Shown: positions 24,890-35,710, counted from the stretch's first letter. The stretch is DNA of 64,000 nucleotides from Vigna angularis (GCF_016808095.1 NC_068976.1:28690871-28754870), one strand, 5' to 3'. Made by a program: numbers and translations. Notes: generated by a model not told the origin, from the letters alone.

Positions 24890-25160
24890 AAAAAAAACTG
24901 CCGGAATTAGTAGAGGTTTTGCAAAAACCGTCGGGATTAGTAGGGGTTTTGCAAAAACTGTCGGGATTGGCAGGGGTTTTACAAAAACCGTATGGGTTAG
25001 TAGGAGTTTTGCGAAAACCGCCGAGATTGGCAGAGATTTTGCAAAACCTATCAGGATTGACAAGGATTTTGCAAAAACCACCAGGATTGACAGGGGTTTT
25101 GCAAAAAACCGCCAAGATTGACAGGGGTTTTGCAAAAAACCGCCAAAATTAACAAAGATT
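24890..25160. repeat. 30-bp minisatellite (about 9 units), CACTA subterminal repeat
   Basis: Units of the type GGGATTAGTAGGGGTTTTGC follow one another every 30 bp with 10-20% divergence. Because 30 is a multiple of 3 and the unit lacks stops, long frames open on both strands (24806-25168 minus, 24835-25152 plus); they are by-products of the repeat. Position next to the element's end suggests transposase-binding repeats. Confidence 0.8.
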
Positions 25161-25383
25161 CCACTCAAACTACAAAAAATGTATATAAATTTTTTTTATT
25201 GATGATAATAAAATTGATTTTAATAACAAAATAGACAATCAAATAATATAAACTAAAATTAAATATTATTATATAAAATAAATTATATTATTCAGCATAC
25301 ATATTAATCCTAAAGCATAAGTCTTGTATTAACGATTTGGCTACACTAAGCCATTTACAAAACATCATTACAAGATAATCATA

Positions 25384-25387
<4 letters not shown>

Positions 25388-25479
<92 letters not shown>
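25388..25479. repeat. (TA)n microsatellite
   Basis: About 46 uninterrupted units inside the CACTA-like element. Confidence 0.95.
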
Positions 25480-25482
<3 letters not shown>

Positions 25483-25559
25483 AACTCCACTACTTTTTTA
25501 AGACTTTCCGTTACACTACTTTTTTAAGACTTTCCGTTACTTAATCTTTATGATTCTCC

Positions 25560-26040
25560 AAACGCGGAATCAAAGCACGTTTTTTGAGTTTCTCAACATC
25601 ATCCAGCCAATCCTTATTGAAATCACAATTACGCAGATCTTTTAACAATCCAACAAATTCAGAGTGGCTTCCGTGACCTCAGCAAGTTTCTCTGAAAAAG
25701 AAGGGAAAGGTAACCATAGATGTCAAAAGAAAAACAATCAAAACACATTCAAGTGATAAAATTCATGTCATCTCTCTTAGAACAATATGAAGATAACAAA
25801 AAGTAAAAGAGATCTTCTAATAACCTGGAGAAGCTTCTGATACCAACTTTTGCAATGTTTAAGTGCAAAAGCTTCACGATAACCTGGAGATCCCACCAAA
25901 GCTAAATCAAGCATTGGATCTAGTCCATACTCAGGCTCAAATTTTCCAATGTTTAAGTGCTCTCGATTTAGTCTCACCTGTATTTCAAAAGGATAGTATG
26001 AACGTGAAGAATGTGTTAATAAATCCCCAAGACAAACCAA
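25560..26040 (-). pseudogene. Unidentified exon-like fragments
   Basis: Two minus-strand stretches look like exons: one around 25965-25825 (REHLNIGKFEPEYGLD, then SWYQKLLQ) entered after a CAG acceptor-like site, and one around 25660-25560 (LLKDLRNCDFNKDWLDDVEK). Both have protein-like composition unlike the surrounding DNA. I do not recognise the family; they may belong to one captured gene. Confidence 0.35.
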
Positions 26041-26099
26041 AAGAAAACTAGCCTCAAAGAAACCACACCAAAGTGTACAATTTTGGAATTATTAGAATT

Positions 26100-26290
26100 G
26101 ATGTCTTGCAACTATTAAAATTGGAGCCTGAGCTCGCATCACCATTTTGGGATGGGTCACTGTAACGTCTACTATCACCACCAGAACCATACCTAGATGA
26201 TAAGTCACTTGGACCATTGGCAGCAGCATTAAAGGTTGACCTCTAATCATCACCTGACGAGGGTCCAGAGCTTCTAGGGCTGCTTTTTGC
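26100..26290 (-). pseudogene. Captured fragment of a DRP2-type dynamin C-terminal region
   Basis: One minus-strand frame reads SSPRSSGPSSGDD, a stop, [20 protein letters not shown] and then [16 protein letters not shown]. This Ser/Gly-rich tail resembles plant dynamin-2 (DRP2A/2B), GTPases of clathrin-coated vesicle and cell-plate formation, as recalled from the family. The stop replaces the tryptophan usual after GDD. Only the tail is present, so it is not functional. Confidence 0.65.
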
Positions 26291-26589
26291 ATAATTGTTT
26301 TTCCAAACTTATATGAAAAATCAACAAAATAAGTCTACATCTTAACTGATGTATATGCGGAGTCTGCACAACTTATTCATCGTGTTCAAGGAGAGTTACA
26401 ACAAAAGTTATATACATAATCTAATCATATTCTTTCTTCAACAAAAGCTAAAGGCCTTCTGAAACAGCTAGCAAACCAACTATGCTTTGGGCGCTGCCAA
26501 CCACAACATTAATAGTACACTTAATTTTCACTGCCAAATGGTTCCATTCCTTAGAAAATTGTAATAACTGAATTGTTTAAGATTAGGAA

Positions 26590-26662
26590 TCGGAAGCACT
26601 TGCCCGGCGGGAACAGCAACTTTCTCGGCATAACCTCCCCCGCCGAGAAGAGCACAGACCTG
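26590..26662 (-). pseudogene. Captured exon fragment of a PIG3-like NAD(P)H:quinone oxidoreductase
   Basis: After an intron-like stretch ending TTCACAG the minus strand encodes VCALLGGGGYAEKVAVPAGQ and then VLPIP. This is the conserved GroES-like core of the zeta-crystallin/PIG3 oxidoreductases of the MDR superfamily. The acceptor site shows that genomic, unspliced DNA was captured. No further exon seen. Confidence 0.65.
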
Positions 26663-27299
26663 TGAATTAATAATTTTTAGTAACAGTGAAACAGTTACAG
26701 AGGAAAAGGGAATTAGGTTAGGAATTAATAATTACATTTAATATTGGCAAAAAATTATCATCTTCCTATTCCTTCACATCGTAACATTACTAATTGTAGC
26801 ATTGTTTTCCCACCAAAAGTTTTACTCAAGGATAATGTTTAAATTCAGAGACCAAATCTGGGTTCTTAAATATTTAAATCGCTAACCAAAATTCTATTAA
26901 AAGTTGAGTATATAGATAAGCTGAGAGATCTCATAATATGCCTTCATCAAAATAGTCTTGAATATAGATTTAATTGGATAAATGTAAATGTTGGTAATTG
27001 AATATTTTATAATAAAGATTCTTCAACTTCTTAGGTGTCACCAATAGATGATGATATATGCCTCTATGGTAAAATAGGGTCCATCTCAAGAAAATTATAT
27101 TCAATTGGAGAACAACTACAAAAATTCCCAACACAACTAGAAGACTACACGCCTCTCCTTGAAATTAGTATACCTTCTCACCAACTGTGTACTTAAAATT
27201 ACAAGAACTGTGTACTTAAAATTACAAGAAATATATGCACCCTACATTCAATACTCATTCACACAAAACGAGATTGATTGATTAAGTTTAATAAAAGAG

Positions 27300-27415
27300 A
27301 GAACCTCTCGGTTTCCATCACGCAGACACCGATCTTAACTTTGTCCGGGAGCGGCATCGCCATCTCTGCGATCGATTCACCCTTGCTGGCGTCTTTGAAC
27401 CCAATGACAATAAAT
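27300..27415 (-). pseudogene. Captured N-terminal exon fragment, possibly VIP/PPIP5K kinase
   Basis: The minus strand encodes GFKDASKGESIAEMAMPLPD followed by KVKIGVCVMETER. The KIGVCVME core resembles the start of diphosphoinositol-pentakisphosphate kinases (VIP/VIH), but the fragment is short. Treat as tentative. Confidence 0.4.
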
Positions 27416-27887
27416 TATCAAAGAAAATGGTGTCGTCGTAACGGAATCCCTGTGCATTCTGCGAGAGAAAATGCGTGAACGTAAGCACCAAGAAAAATGG
27501 CGTGAACGCCATAACTCACTTTTACTCGCTTACGTTACCCTAATTTCATTAAAATCGCATTTGATCGCCTCTCTACCTCCATCACTCTCGTTTCTAGGGT
27601 TTGGTCCGAGAAAAAGAAAACAAAATTGAAGAAGAACTAGATCAGAAAAGGGTTTCGGTCCTAAAGATGAAAAGAGAGAAAAACACAAAAAAAAATATGG
27701 AGAAGGAGAAGACTAGGGTTCACATTTGACCTTTCTCATGTCGACGAAGTTTTCAAACTCTTTTCTACATTGTCGAAAGATGGATGAAAGAGAGATTTGA
27801 AGGAGATGAAGGCCAAAAGAATTAGGAATTTCCTAAATGGTAATATTTTTGTATATTGCGGTGAGTTTTGTGTATAGTTTTGTAGTA

Positions 27888-28237
27888 ATATAGGAATTGC
27901 GTAAAATTTTAAATTTTATAATTATTTTGTAATAATTGTGGGGTTAATTTTATTTTTCAGTAATTGTTTTATCATATGATGATACCGGTATATAGTTTTA
28001 TAGTTTTATGTTATATTTTTAGAATGTTACATGTTGATTTAGTATCTAATAAAACAAAGTTTAAAACATATATATTAAATTTATTAAAATAAAATTATTT
28101 AATTTTACATTTATTAATTTCATTATTTTACATTACCTTTCTTACAGCTATTATGAAGATGAACTTGATGTTCCATTTTTCCTTATCGTATATTTGATAA
28201 TAAGGATATTATTCATTCTCCTTTTTGATAATATTTT
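27888..28237. other. 3' flank of OMT-2
   Basis: From about 28045 ('ttaaaacatatatattaaat') it matches the 3' flanks of OMT-1 (6220 on) and, near 28150, OMT-3 (61865 on). Non-coding. Confidence 0.6.
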
Positions 28238-28536
28238 CAGAACACGGTTAACCAACATGTTAACTAATCGATTACGATAAATTGGATCGGATTTTGCGGT
28301 TTTTTCTTCTAGAGTACCTCGCCGTGACATGAGCGTGAAAGGAGGAATCCGTTTCTTTATAACTTTTAGAAGGGCTAAAATCATTTATTTTGGTTTTTTG
28401 GCACCATATTGTAGGATGGATCTCGAAAGATATGAAACATTTCCCTCTAAGCCGTACATACGACTTTAATCGAATACGACTTTCCACAGAATTCTATATG
28501 TATCTATGATATCTAATATGGAATTCTGTTTACTCA
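28238..28536 (-). pseudogene. Nuclear plastid DNA insertion: rps12 3' end and rps7 5' end
   Basis: On the minus strand the segment runs from plastid rps12 intron sequence through its last exon (YGAKKPK-stop) to the start of rps7, [20 protein letters not shown] then [12 protein letters not shown], in plastid gene order. OMT-1 and OMT-3 flanks lack it: gataatatt joins ctctctgtataatc directly. rps7 is cut after about 32 codons, so nothing functional remains. It entered after the OMT copies separated. Confidence 0.85.
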
Positions 28537-28788
28537 ATATCTCTCTATAATCTTTTATATCATTTTACTTTCATAATTTCATAACCTGTGTTCGAGTACT
28601 GTGCTATCAGTTACCTCAAAACTTCTATCAATAATCAAGACAAACATTTTTCATAACTAAAACACTCAGATTTATAAAATCAACAATTGCTTATTCATCA
28701 TACCCTTCAGAAACTATCTTCTTCACTACCAACAATACTTACAAACTTATTTCTTGAAATATCAAATACAGCTTATCTTGTTGAGTGA

Positions 28789-30407
28789 CTATAGATAGAT
28801 CTGAATGAGAGACCTTGAACCCAAAACGGGAGTTATTGTGTAGTTATTGAAACCAGCAGAGGAAAACAACTTAACCCATTCCTTCTCGTTTCTCTCTTTT
28901 CCCTTGACCAACACCATCATCAACATGTCAAAGAACAACTGTGTTTCAACATATTCTTCATCTTTCACTTCATTATCCATCACCATGTCTATGATTATCA
29001 CCTTCCCTTCTTTCCCTTTCTTAGCTATAGCTTCCTTGCATTTCTTCAATATGCTCACACACTCCTCATCGCTCCAGTCATGTAATATCCACTGTTTTCT
29101 CATCCAAAGTACAAGGAATTCAGTTGGTTAGAATGAGCACCTCATGTAATATAAGTAATAAAGTAGGGGCCAATTATTATAACTCAGATGACCAAGTTAA
29201 ATCTGCACACCTAACATTAACTTAATTAGCTCTATTTATTAATTAGAAAAAGACTCAACCATGCTTCTACCAATGTACATCCAAAGAAAGAACTCAGCTA
29301 TAAAAAAGTGTTACTATAATAAGTAATTTGAGGAGACAAGAGAATAAAAATGAGGAGCAATATTACTATATATAATTTGATATATTGTCTCGATTTTCAT
29401 ATATGATTCCGAAACAGTTGGTCTTCGATATTTTATTTGCAGAAGTAGTTAGAATACACAGTGCTAGCTTAGTTACCGATAATCATTATATATGTTGATT
29501 ATTTCATTTGATCAACAATGGTGATATTGTTCTTTCTTTTCCAATTGATCAATTCGTTGGTTCAATTCTCTGAAGTTTAACATCAGTCAAGTAAATTGAA
29601 AGAAAAGTTAAGAATGTAACAGTGTACTATGATTTGTAACGATATTTTACCTTCAACAAAATGGCATCTGTTGGAGGAATCTCCTCAAACATGTCCCCTC
29701 CAACATATTTAAGGTTTTCACTTCCTTGCAAGCCAGAAACAACATGTGGAAGATCAAATACAATGCATTCCAACTGAGGGAAGGATGCGGCAATGACCTT
29801 TCCCATGGTTCCTGTACCTCCCCCAACATCAACCAATGACTCCAATCCCATGAACACCCCTTTGCATTTCTCAATCACCGAACTAGTGATTAGTTGAGCA
29901 TCACTTGCCATGGCATCATTCAAATAAGATGTTAAATCTGGGATCACTGCCAGCATACTCCCAAAACGATTTCCCATGCGTCATTTCAAAGGGTGTAGTA
30001 ATACCATTTTTGAACCAACTAGAAAACTGAGTACATGGATTTGTTAAAACTAGATCAAGCATGGCCTGAAGGAAAGGTGCCATACTCATTTCATGGCTCT
30101 TAAGCAAAAGCAAAGAGGCATCAGTGAGTGCATGCTTGACATCAAGCTCGTTGTCGGTGTGATTGAGTTGAGAGAAGAAGCCAGAATGGACCAAGATTCG
30201 CATCAAGCGAGGGATGAAGTGAGTTTTGGAAGAGTGAATTGGAAGTGAAGCAATGAGGTTAGAGAGTGAGATGGGTTGGCCATGGTTGTGTATGATGTCT
30301 GCTATGCCTAACTCAACAACACATTTAAGGGACATGGAGTTTATGAAGCTAAAAATATGATTCCATATGTGTGTTTGAGCCCTCAGTAGTTTCGCGCCAT
30401 GGGATTC
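28789..30407 (-). pseudogene. OMT-2: O-methyltransferase copy disrupted by retrotransposon and frameshift
   Basis: Exon 1 is 30407-29651 and exon 2 is 29091-28789 (TAG), with the same splice junctions as OMT-1. SAM motif LVDVGGGTGTMGKV and LHDW survive. Two lesions: the start codon (now 35248-35246) is separated from codon 2 by a 4.8-kb copia element, and one extra base near 29921-29925 shifts the frame so translation ends soon after codon 162. The exons remain very close to OMT-1 and OMT-3, so inactivation is recent. The original promoter is stranded beyond the element. Confidence 0.9.
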
Positions 30408-30539
30408 TGTTAGTATTTGAAGGTTGTGAAAGGAGTAGTTGATGTGGTAGAGAAAATGTAGAGATAGTAGAATGTAGAAGTAGTAGTTGGAAGAAGTGTT
30501 GTAGTTGTCTTTAGTTGTAGTAGATGTGGCTTCATACAA
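29916..30539 (-). other. Chimeric LTR-OMT open reading frame (207 codons)
   Basis: The frame starts at an ATG inside the 3' LTR (30539, MYEATSTTTK), crosses the LTR/OMT junction and enters exon 1 of OMT-2 in its correct frame (TESHGAKLLRAQ), ending at the frameshift. The LTR's TATAAATA (30590-30583) lies about 45 bp upstream, so an LTR-driven transcript could start just ahead of this ATG. It would encode only the dimerisation region without the SAM site. Expression is unknown. Confidence 0.5.
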
Positions 30540-30784
30540 ATGATAGATGTTGGCTACATCTTCAAATGGTAGAGTTCATGGGTATTTATAGACCCATAGA
30601 TTATTCTAGAACATACTAGCCACAACTTATGTGGAATGTTCTAGATTTTTACCTATGTAGAATATTCTTGATTTTTTCTTCCTATCTTAGACTTTTCTAC
30701 AATATTCTAGAACTTGTATTACATGTCAATTCTTCTATCTAAGGAGCTTCTACATTCTTCTAGAATTTGCATTACACTTTAATA
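30408..30784 (-). repeat. 3' LTR of the copia element
   Basis: 377 bp, TATTAAAGTG...ACTAACA on the minus strand, with TATAAATA at 30590-30583. The polymerase frame ends 10 bp inside it (TAA at 30772-30774) and the purine-rich AAGGAGGAG lies just before it. Confidence 0.9.
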
Positions 30785-33069
30785 CTCCTCCTTAATGCAA
30801 ATTCGGTAACTCCAAGCATTGTGCGCAGTATTTCAAATCTTGGTCTTGGTAATGCCTTCGTAAATATATCTGCAATTTGGTCTTCTGTTGGACAGTACTC
30901 GAGTCGTATTTGTTTAGTTGTCTCTTCATCTCGAATGAAGTGATATTTAATGGCTATGTGTTTTGTTCTTTGATGATGGACTGGATTTTTTGCTATTGCT
31001 ATTGCCGATTTGTTGTCGCAATAGATAATAGTTGGTCCAGCTTGTGGTTCACCCATTTCTTCAAGTATTCTTCGTAGCCATATTGCTTGACTTGTGGTTT
31101 CAGCAGCTGCTACATACTCTGCTTCTGCTGTTGATTGTGCCACGGTTGCTTGCTTCTTTGATGCCCAAGATAAAATACCCGATCCTAGTGAGAAAGCATA
31201 TCCTGACGTACTCTTCATGTCGTCCACTGATCCTGCCCAATCACTATCTGTGTAGCCAATCATCCTTGAGTTAGTCACGGTTTTGTACCATATACCAAAC
31301 TCCTTTGTGCCTTGTAGATATCTTAAAATTCTTTTTCCTACTCCATAATGAATCTGACTTGGGTTTTGCATGAATCTTGATAGAAGACTTGTAGCATACA
31401 TAATGTCTGGTCGTGTGGCTGTGAGATAGAGAAGACTTCCAATTAAACTCCTGTAGCGTGATGCATCTGCCTCTTGTGCTCCATCATCTTTCTGTAGCTT
31501 CTTGTTTACCACCAGTGGAGTAGTGACAGGTTTACAACCATTCATCTTGAACTTCTTTAATAGAGCTTCAATATATTTCTTTTGAGAGATAAATATACCT
31601 TCCTTTTCTTGTTTCACCTCTATACCGAGGAAATAGTTCATCAAGCCAAGGTCGGTCATTTCAAATGTCTTCATCATGTCTTCTTTAAATTCTTTCATCA
31701 TCTCTATATTGTTTCCTGTATAGATAAGATCATCGACATATATAGAGACAATGAGATGGTACTGACCTTGTGCCTTAATATATAGTGTTGGCTCACTCTT
31801 GCTCCTCCTGAATCCTTGATCGATGAAGTATTTATCAATCTTGCTATACCATGCTCGAGGAGCTTGCTTCAGGCCATATAATGCTTTTTTAAGTTTTAGT
31901 ACTTTGCCTTCATTGCCTTTGTCGATGAAGCCCTGTGGTTGTTCAACATAAATCTCTTCTTCGAGCACCCCATTTAGAAAGGCTGACTTGACATCCAGTT
32001 GATAGATGTTCCATCCTTTTTGTGCTGCAAGAGCTATTAAAACTCTAATTGTATCTAAGCGAGCAACTGGAGCAAATGTCTCATTGTAGTCTATTCCTGG
32101 TTGCTGTGAGTAGCCTTTGGCAACCAATCTTGCTTTATGCTTTTGTATAGTTCCATCAGGATTGAGCTTTGTTTTATATATCCATTTGACTCCAATGATG
32201 TCTTTTCCATGAGGGCAATTTACGAGTTCCCAAGTGTTATTCTTCTCAATCATTTTAATCTCTTCTTCCATAGCCTTGACCCATACTTCTTGCTTTGATG
32301 CTTCTTCATAACAGTTAGGCTCAATCATGGCCATATTGCAAGTTTCATATATGTCTACCAAAGATCTTACTCTTCTTGGACTAGATTCAGGTGAAGAATC
32401 TTGTTGTGGAGGTGGAGAAAGCGTACCTGAATTTTCTTCCTCTTCTTGAGTTTCTTCTTGAGATTGTTGCACTAGAAGTAAAATGTTGCTTTTAACAACT
32501 TTTTCTTCTTCCCAATTCCAAGAAGCATTTTCGTCAACTTCAACATCTCGACTGATGATGAGCTTTTTCGTTTGTAGGTTGTAGACTCGATAGCCTTTTG
32601 ATTGTGTGCTATATCCCAAGAATATTCCTCGTATAGTTTTGTCTTCAAGCTTGTGCCTCCTTTGATCAGGAACATGTATGTAGCAAATAGACCCAAATAC
32701 TCGTAGGTGTTTAGCCGATGGCTTTCTCCCACTCCAAGCTTCAATAGGAGTCTTGTCTTGGACTGCTTTAGTTGGACATCTGTTTAGAATATAAACTGCA
32801 GTGTAGACTGCTTCAGCCCAAAAAGTGTTAGGCATACTTTTCTCTTTCAGCATTGATCTTGCCATCTCCATAACTGTGCGATTCTTTCTCTCTGACACGC
32901 CATTTTGTTGTGGAGTATATGCGACTGTAAGTTGTCGCTCTATGCCTTCATCTTCACAGAATTTGTCAAACTCGCGAGATGTGTACTCCTTGCCACGATC
33001 ACTTCTAAGTATTTTTAGCTGTTTTCCACTTTGCTTCTCAACAAGGGCCTTGAATTTCTTGAATACTCC
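30772..33069 (-). CDS. Copia pol, part 2: integrase C-part, reverse transcriptase, RNase H
   Basis: Open from about 33069; the first Met is at 32898. Integrase core residues appear in LRSDRGKEY and [10 protein letters not shown] (the second and third acidic residues of DDE). Reverse transcriptase carries [11 protein letters not shown] and the catalytic YVDD in [12 protein letters not shown]. RNase H has [25 protein letters not shown] and a HHQRTKHI tail. It copies element RNA and integrates the cDNA. It is separated from part 1 by a one-base difference in a run of six A (33070-33075), either a real frameshift or a homopolymer error. Transposition from this copy would depend on that base. Confidence 0.9.
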   Translation of the reverse strand, partial: GVFKKFKALVEKQSGKQLKILRSDRGKEYTSREFDKFCEDEGIERQLTVAYTPQQNGVSERKNRTVMEMARSMLKEKSMPNTFWAEAVYTAVYILNRCPTKAVQDKTPIEAWSGRKPSAKHLRVFGSICYIHVPDQRRHKLEDKTIRGIFLGYSTQSKGYRVYNLQTKKLIISRDVEVDENASWNWEEEKVVKSNILLLVQQSQEETQEEEENSGTLSPPPQQDSSPESSPRRVRSLVDIYETCNMAMIEPNCYEEASKQEVWVKAMEEEIKMIEKNNTWELVNCPHGKDIIGVKWIYKTKLNPDGTIQKHKARLVAKGYSQQPGIDYNETFAPVARLDTIRVLIALAAQKGWNIYQLDVKSAFLNGVLEEEIYVEQPQGFIDKGNEGKVLKLKKALYGLKQAPRAWYSKIDKYFIDQGFRRSKSEPTLYIKAQGQYHLIVSIYVDDLIYTGNNIEMMKEFKEDMMKTFEMTDLGLMNYFLGIEVKQEKEGIFISQKKYIEALLKKFKMNGCKPVTTPLVVNKKLQKDDGAQEADASRYRSLIGSLLYLTATRPDIMYATSLLSRFMQNPSQIHYGVGKRILRYLQGTKEFGIWYKTVTNSRMIGYTDSDWAGSVDDMKSTSGYAFSLGSGILSWASKKQATVAQSTAEAEYVAAAETTSQAIWLRRILEEMGEPQAGPTIIYCDNKSAIAIAKNPVHHQRTKHIAIKYHFIRDEETTKQIRLEYCPTEDQIADIFTKALPRPRFEILRTMLGVTEFALRRSIKV

Positions 33070-34756
33070 AAAAAACTTCTGACTTTGCCTTTAAGAAATA
33101 GACCCATGTCATTCTAGAGAAGTCATCAATGAAGAGGATGAAATACCTGTTGTTATGATGTGAAGGTGTTCTCATCGGTCCGCAAACATCGGTATGAATC
33201 AACTCCAATAAGTCTTTTGCTCTCCATGCTTTGTCTGTCGAGAATGGTAATCGATGTTGTTTTCCAAGGAGACATCCTTCACATGATTCATTATTCTCCT
33301 TCAAGTATGGAAGATCTCTCATCATGTTTTTCGTATATAGAAGCTTTAAGGCATGTGTGTTGAAGTGGCCAAATCTCCTATGCCAAAGCCATGAGTCATC
33401 AACTTCTACCTTCATGGCAATATTAGTTCCAGGTTTGAAGCTTATAGGAAAGCTTCTATTTCTCTTCTCCATTTTTACTTGGCCAATTTCTATCATTTTA
33501 CTGTCATAAATTTTGCATGTATCTTTCTCAAAATGAAGAGAATATTCATTCTCCATCATTTGGCCAATACTTAAAAGATTTTCTTTAAGATTTGGAACTA
33601 GTAAAACGTCTTTGATGAATTTAGTACCTTTCTTTGTCTCTACCATGACAGTTCCTTTGCCTCGAGACTCCACTGTGGTGCCATTTCCTAGCCGAACTTT
33701 GACATTGACAGATTTATCAATGTCTTTGAAGATACTTTGATCTTTTTCCATGTGATTACTGCATCCACTATCCAAGTACCAACTTCCTTCTCTACCAGAA
33801 GATTCTTGATTGGCGTAGAATAAGAGTTTCTCTTGATTATCTTCTTCCGCAAAGTTTGCTTGATGCTTATTTTTATTACGACAATACTTTTCTATGTGAC
33901 CAAATTTCTTGCAATAGTGGCATTGAGGTTTTCCATGATGCCAACAATCTTTTTCCAAGTGACTTGTCTTTTTACATATGCCACATGGAGGATATTTTTC
34001 TTGACGAGTCATAGAGAAGCTTCTAGGATTTTCTTTATTTCTAGAAATTTCTTCTCTACTTTTATTTCCTTCATATTCTTTATTCTGAGACCGTAATTTT
34101 AGTTTTGATTGAAAGGCATTTTCAACCGAGTCTTCTTCATGCCTTTTCAATCTTTGTTCATAAGCTTCAAGAGAGCCCATTAGTTGTGTGATTGACAATG
34201 TAGCCAAATCTTTTGTTTGTTCAATCGCGGTTGCGATTGCATCATACTTTTGGGGAATAGAAATTAAAATTTTCTCAACGATCTTTTTGTCAAGAATATT
34301 TTCCCCATAGGCTCTCATCTGACTAACTATTTCTTTTATTCTAGAATAATAGTCTTTAATGGTCTCAAATTCTTTCATTCTTAATAATTCAAACTCTCGT
34401 CTTAGAGAATGAAGTTTAATATTGCGTACCTCGTCACTTCCTTGAAACTCCTCTTGTATTGTGTTCCAAGCTTGTTTTGCACTTGTGGCACCAATTATCC
34501 TTGGAAAAATTGTGTCATCAACTGCTTGTTGAAGAACAAATAAAGCCCTTGAATCCTTCTGCTTGTTTTCTTTCAACTCCTTCTTTTGAGCTGCAGTAAG
34601 AGTAGAGGTGTCTTCTGGAATAGTGAATCCCTCTTCTATGATATCCCATAAATCTTGAGAGCGGAAGAATGTCTTCATTTTGACACTCCAAAAATCATAA
34701 TTTTCTCCTTTGAAAATAGGTACTGGAATTGATGATGTTTGATTAGTAGTAGCCAT
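33038..34756 (-). CDS. Copia gag-protease-integrase N-part
   Basis: 572 codons starting [15 protein letters not shown]. Order: UBN2-type gag ([17 protein letters not shown]), basic linker, two zinc knuckles of which [14 protein letters not shown] is canonical and [14 protein letters not shown] also fits, aspartic protease [11 protein letters not shown] with DSG active site, GAG-pre-integrase zinc-binding region ([15 protein letters not shown]...CEGCLLGKQ), and the start of the integrase core ([21 protein letters not shown]). The frame leaves pol at the A-run 33070-33075 and ends at 33038. Confidence 0.9.
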   Translation of the reverse strand: MATTNQTSSIPVPIFKGENYDFWSVKMKTFFRSQDLWDIIEEGFTIPEDTSTLTAAQKKELKENKQKDSRALFVLQQAVDDTIFPRIIGATSAKQAWNTIQEEFQGSDEVRNIKLHSLRREFELLRMKEFETIKDYYSRIKEIVSQMRAYGENILDKKIVEKILISIPQKYDAIATAIEQTKDLATLSITQLMGSLEAYEQRLKRHEEDSVENAFQSKLKLRSQNKEYEGNKSREEISRNKENPRSFSMTRQEKYPPCGICKKTSHLEKDCWHHGKPQCHYCKKFGHIEKYCRNKNKHQANFAEEDNQEKLLFYANQESSGREGSWYLDSGCSNHMEKDQSIFKDIDKSVNVKVRLGNGTTVESRGKGTVMVETKKGTKFIKDVLLVPNLKENLLSIGQMMENEYSLHFEKDTCKIYDSKMIEIGQVKMEKRNRSFPISFKPGTNIAMKVEVDDSWLWHRRFGHFNTHALKLLYTKNMMRDLPYLKENNESCEGCLLGKQHRLPFSTDKAWRAKDLLELIHTDVCGPMRTPSHHNNRYFILFIDDFSRMTWVYFLKAKSEVFWSIQEIQGPC

Positions 34757-34850
34757 GTGTTGAGAATATATTTGGAAGTAGTAGAATGAGTTATAGTTTT
34801 GTTTGAGGTAGTTGAAAATTTTATCTACGCCCAGTAGATGACCGAACGTA

Positions 34851-34862
34851 GCTCTGATACCA
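34851..34862 (-). other. Primer-binding site of the copia element
   Basis: TGGTATCAGAGC on the minus strand, one base after the 5' LTR end; complementary to the 3' end of initiator Met tRNA. Confidence 0.95.
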
Positions 34863-34863
34863 C

Positions 34864-35240
34864 TGTTAGTATTTGAAGGTTGTGAAAGGAGTAGTTGATG
34901 TGGTAGAGAAAATGTAGAGATAGTAGAATGTAGAAGTAGTAGTTGGAAGAAGTGTTGTAGTTGTCTTTAGTTGTAGTAGATGTGGCTTCATACAAATGAT
35001 AGATGTTGGCTACATCTTCAAATGGTAGAGTTCATGGGTATTTATAGACCCATAGATTATTCTAGAACATACTAGCCACAACTTATGTGGAATGTTCTAG
35101 ATTTTTACCTATGTAGAATATTCTTGATTTTTTTTTCCTATCTTAGACTTTTCTACAATATTCTAGAACTTGTATTACATGTCAATTCTTCTATCGAAGG
35201 AGCTTCTACATTCTTCTAGAATTTGCATTACACTTTAATA
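34864..35240 (-). repeat. 5' LTR of the copia element
   Basis: 377 bp, same length as the 3' LTR; differs from it at about 35119 (T against C in a T-run) and in 'tctatcgaagg' against 'tctatctaagg'. Confidence 0.9.
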
Positions 35241-35245
35241 GATTC

Positions 35246-35710
35246 CATACTTTGTTGCATAAACTACTTGTTCAATTTGGAATATGAAACCTCACACACC
35301 ATTTGGGTCTATTTATAAGCAACCGAATACCCAATTAGCTGCCACTTTATTATATTATTCATAGGATATGATGGTAGATTATCATGCCTCCATACTGGTA
35401 TAATATAATATATTATTTGTCTTCGTTCTATCTCCGTACTAATATAATATATGTAGATATAGATATTGAGATAAAGTGGTGATTGTGTTGATGGTGTCAA
35501 CTTGTTTACTTTTGCAACGCTTTCCTTCTTAAAATAATATAAAAGATCTTGCTTGATGATGATGATGGCAGGGGAGAGTGGCACCCTGTATATATGTTTT
35601 ATTATCTGAATTGCATATTGTTATAATTAACTCAATAAATAAAAATCTCAGTTGCATCTTAAATGCAAGAGTAGCATGTGTACATACTGCAAAATTCATC
35701 CTCTGCCTTC
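35246..35710 (-). promoter_or_regulatory. Stranded promoter and start codon of OMT-2
   Basis: The ATG at 35248-35246 and upstream sequence including TATAAATA (35317-35310) match OMT-1 up to about 35710/8686. The copia insertion cut it from the gene, so transcripts from here would run into the element's 5' LTR. Confidence 0.75.

Larger units (their letters stand above)
24753..27887. mobile_element. CACTA-like element carrying host-gene fragments
   Basis: The left end CACTACAAAAATTTGC has CACTA form and is followed by a subterminal 30-bp repeat array. A plausible right end is tagttttgtagt at 27875-27886, whose complement ACTACAAAACTA fits but has lost the last base. Three-base flanks (tta, ata) do not match exactly, so the right edge is uncertain. 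Inside, on the minus strand, are exon-like fragments of at least two recognisable host genes, some with splice acceptors. No transposase seen. Confidence 0.55.
30408..35240 (-). mobile_element. Nearly intact Ty1/copia retrotransposon (4833 bp) in the OMT-2 start codon region
   Basis: Two 377-bp LTRs (30408-30784 and 34864-35240) differ at two positions only. The target duplication GATTC lies at 30403-30407 and 35241-35245, and removing element plus one GATTC restores the OMT-1 sequence around the ATG. A perfect initiator-Met primer-binding site and full gag-pol domains are present. A single-base change in integrase is the only coding lesion noticed. Confidence 0.95.

Noticed and set aside
24806..25168. 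120-codon minus-strand frame with 10-residue repeats
   Set aside because: By-product of a stop-free 30-bp DNA repeat; both strands are open over the same stretch.
28151..28384. 77-codon frame that looks like ribosomal protein S7
   Set aside because: It is the start of plastid rps7 in an inserted plastid fragment, cut after about 32 codons and fused to unrelated flank.
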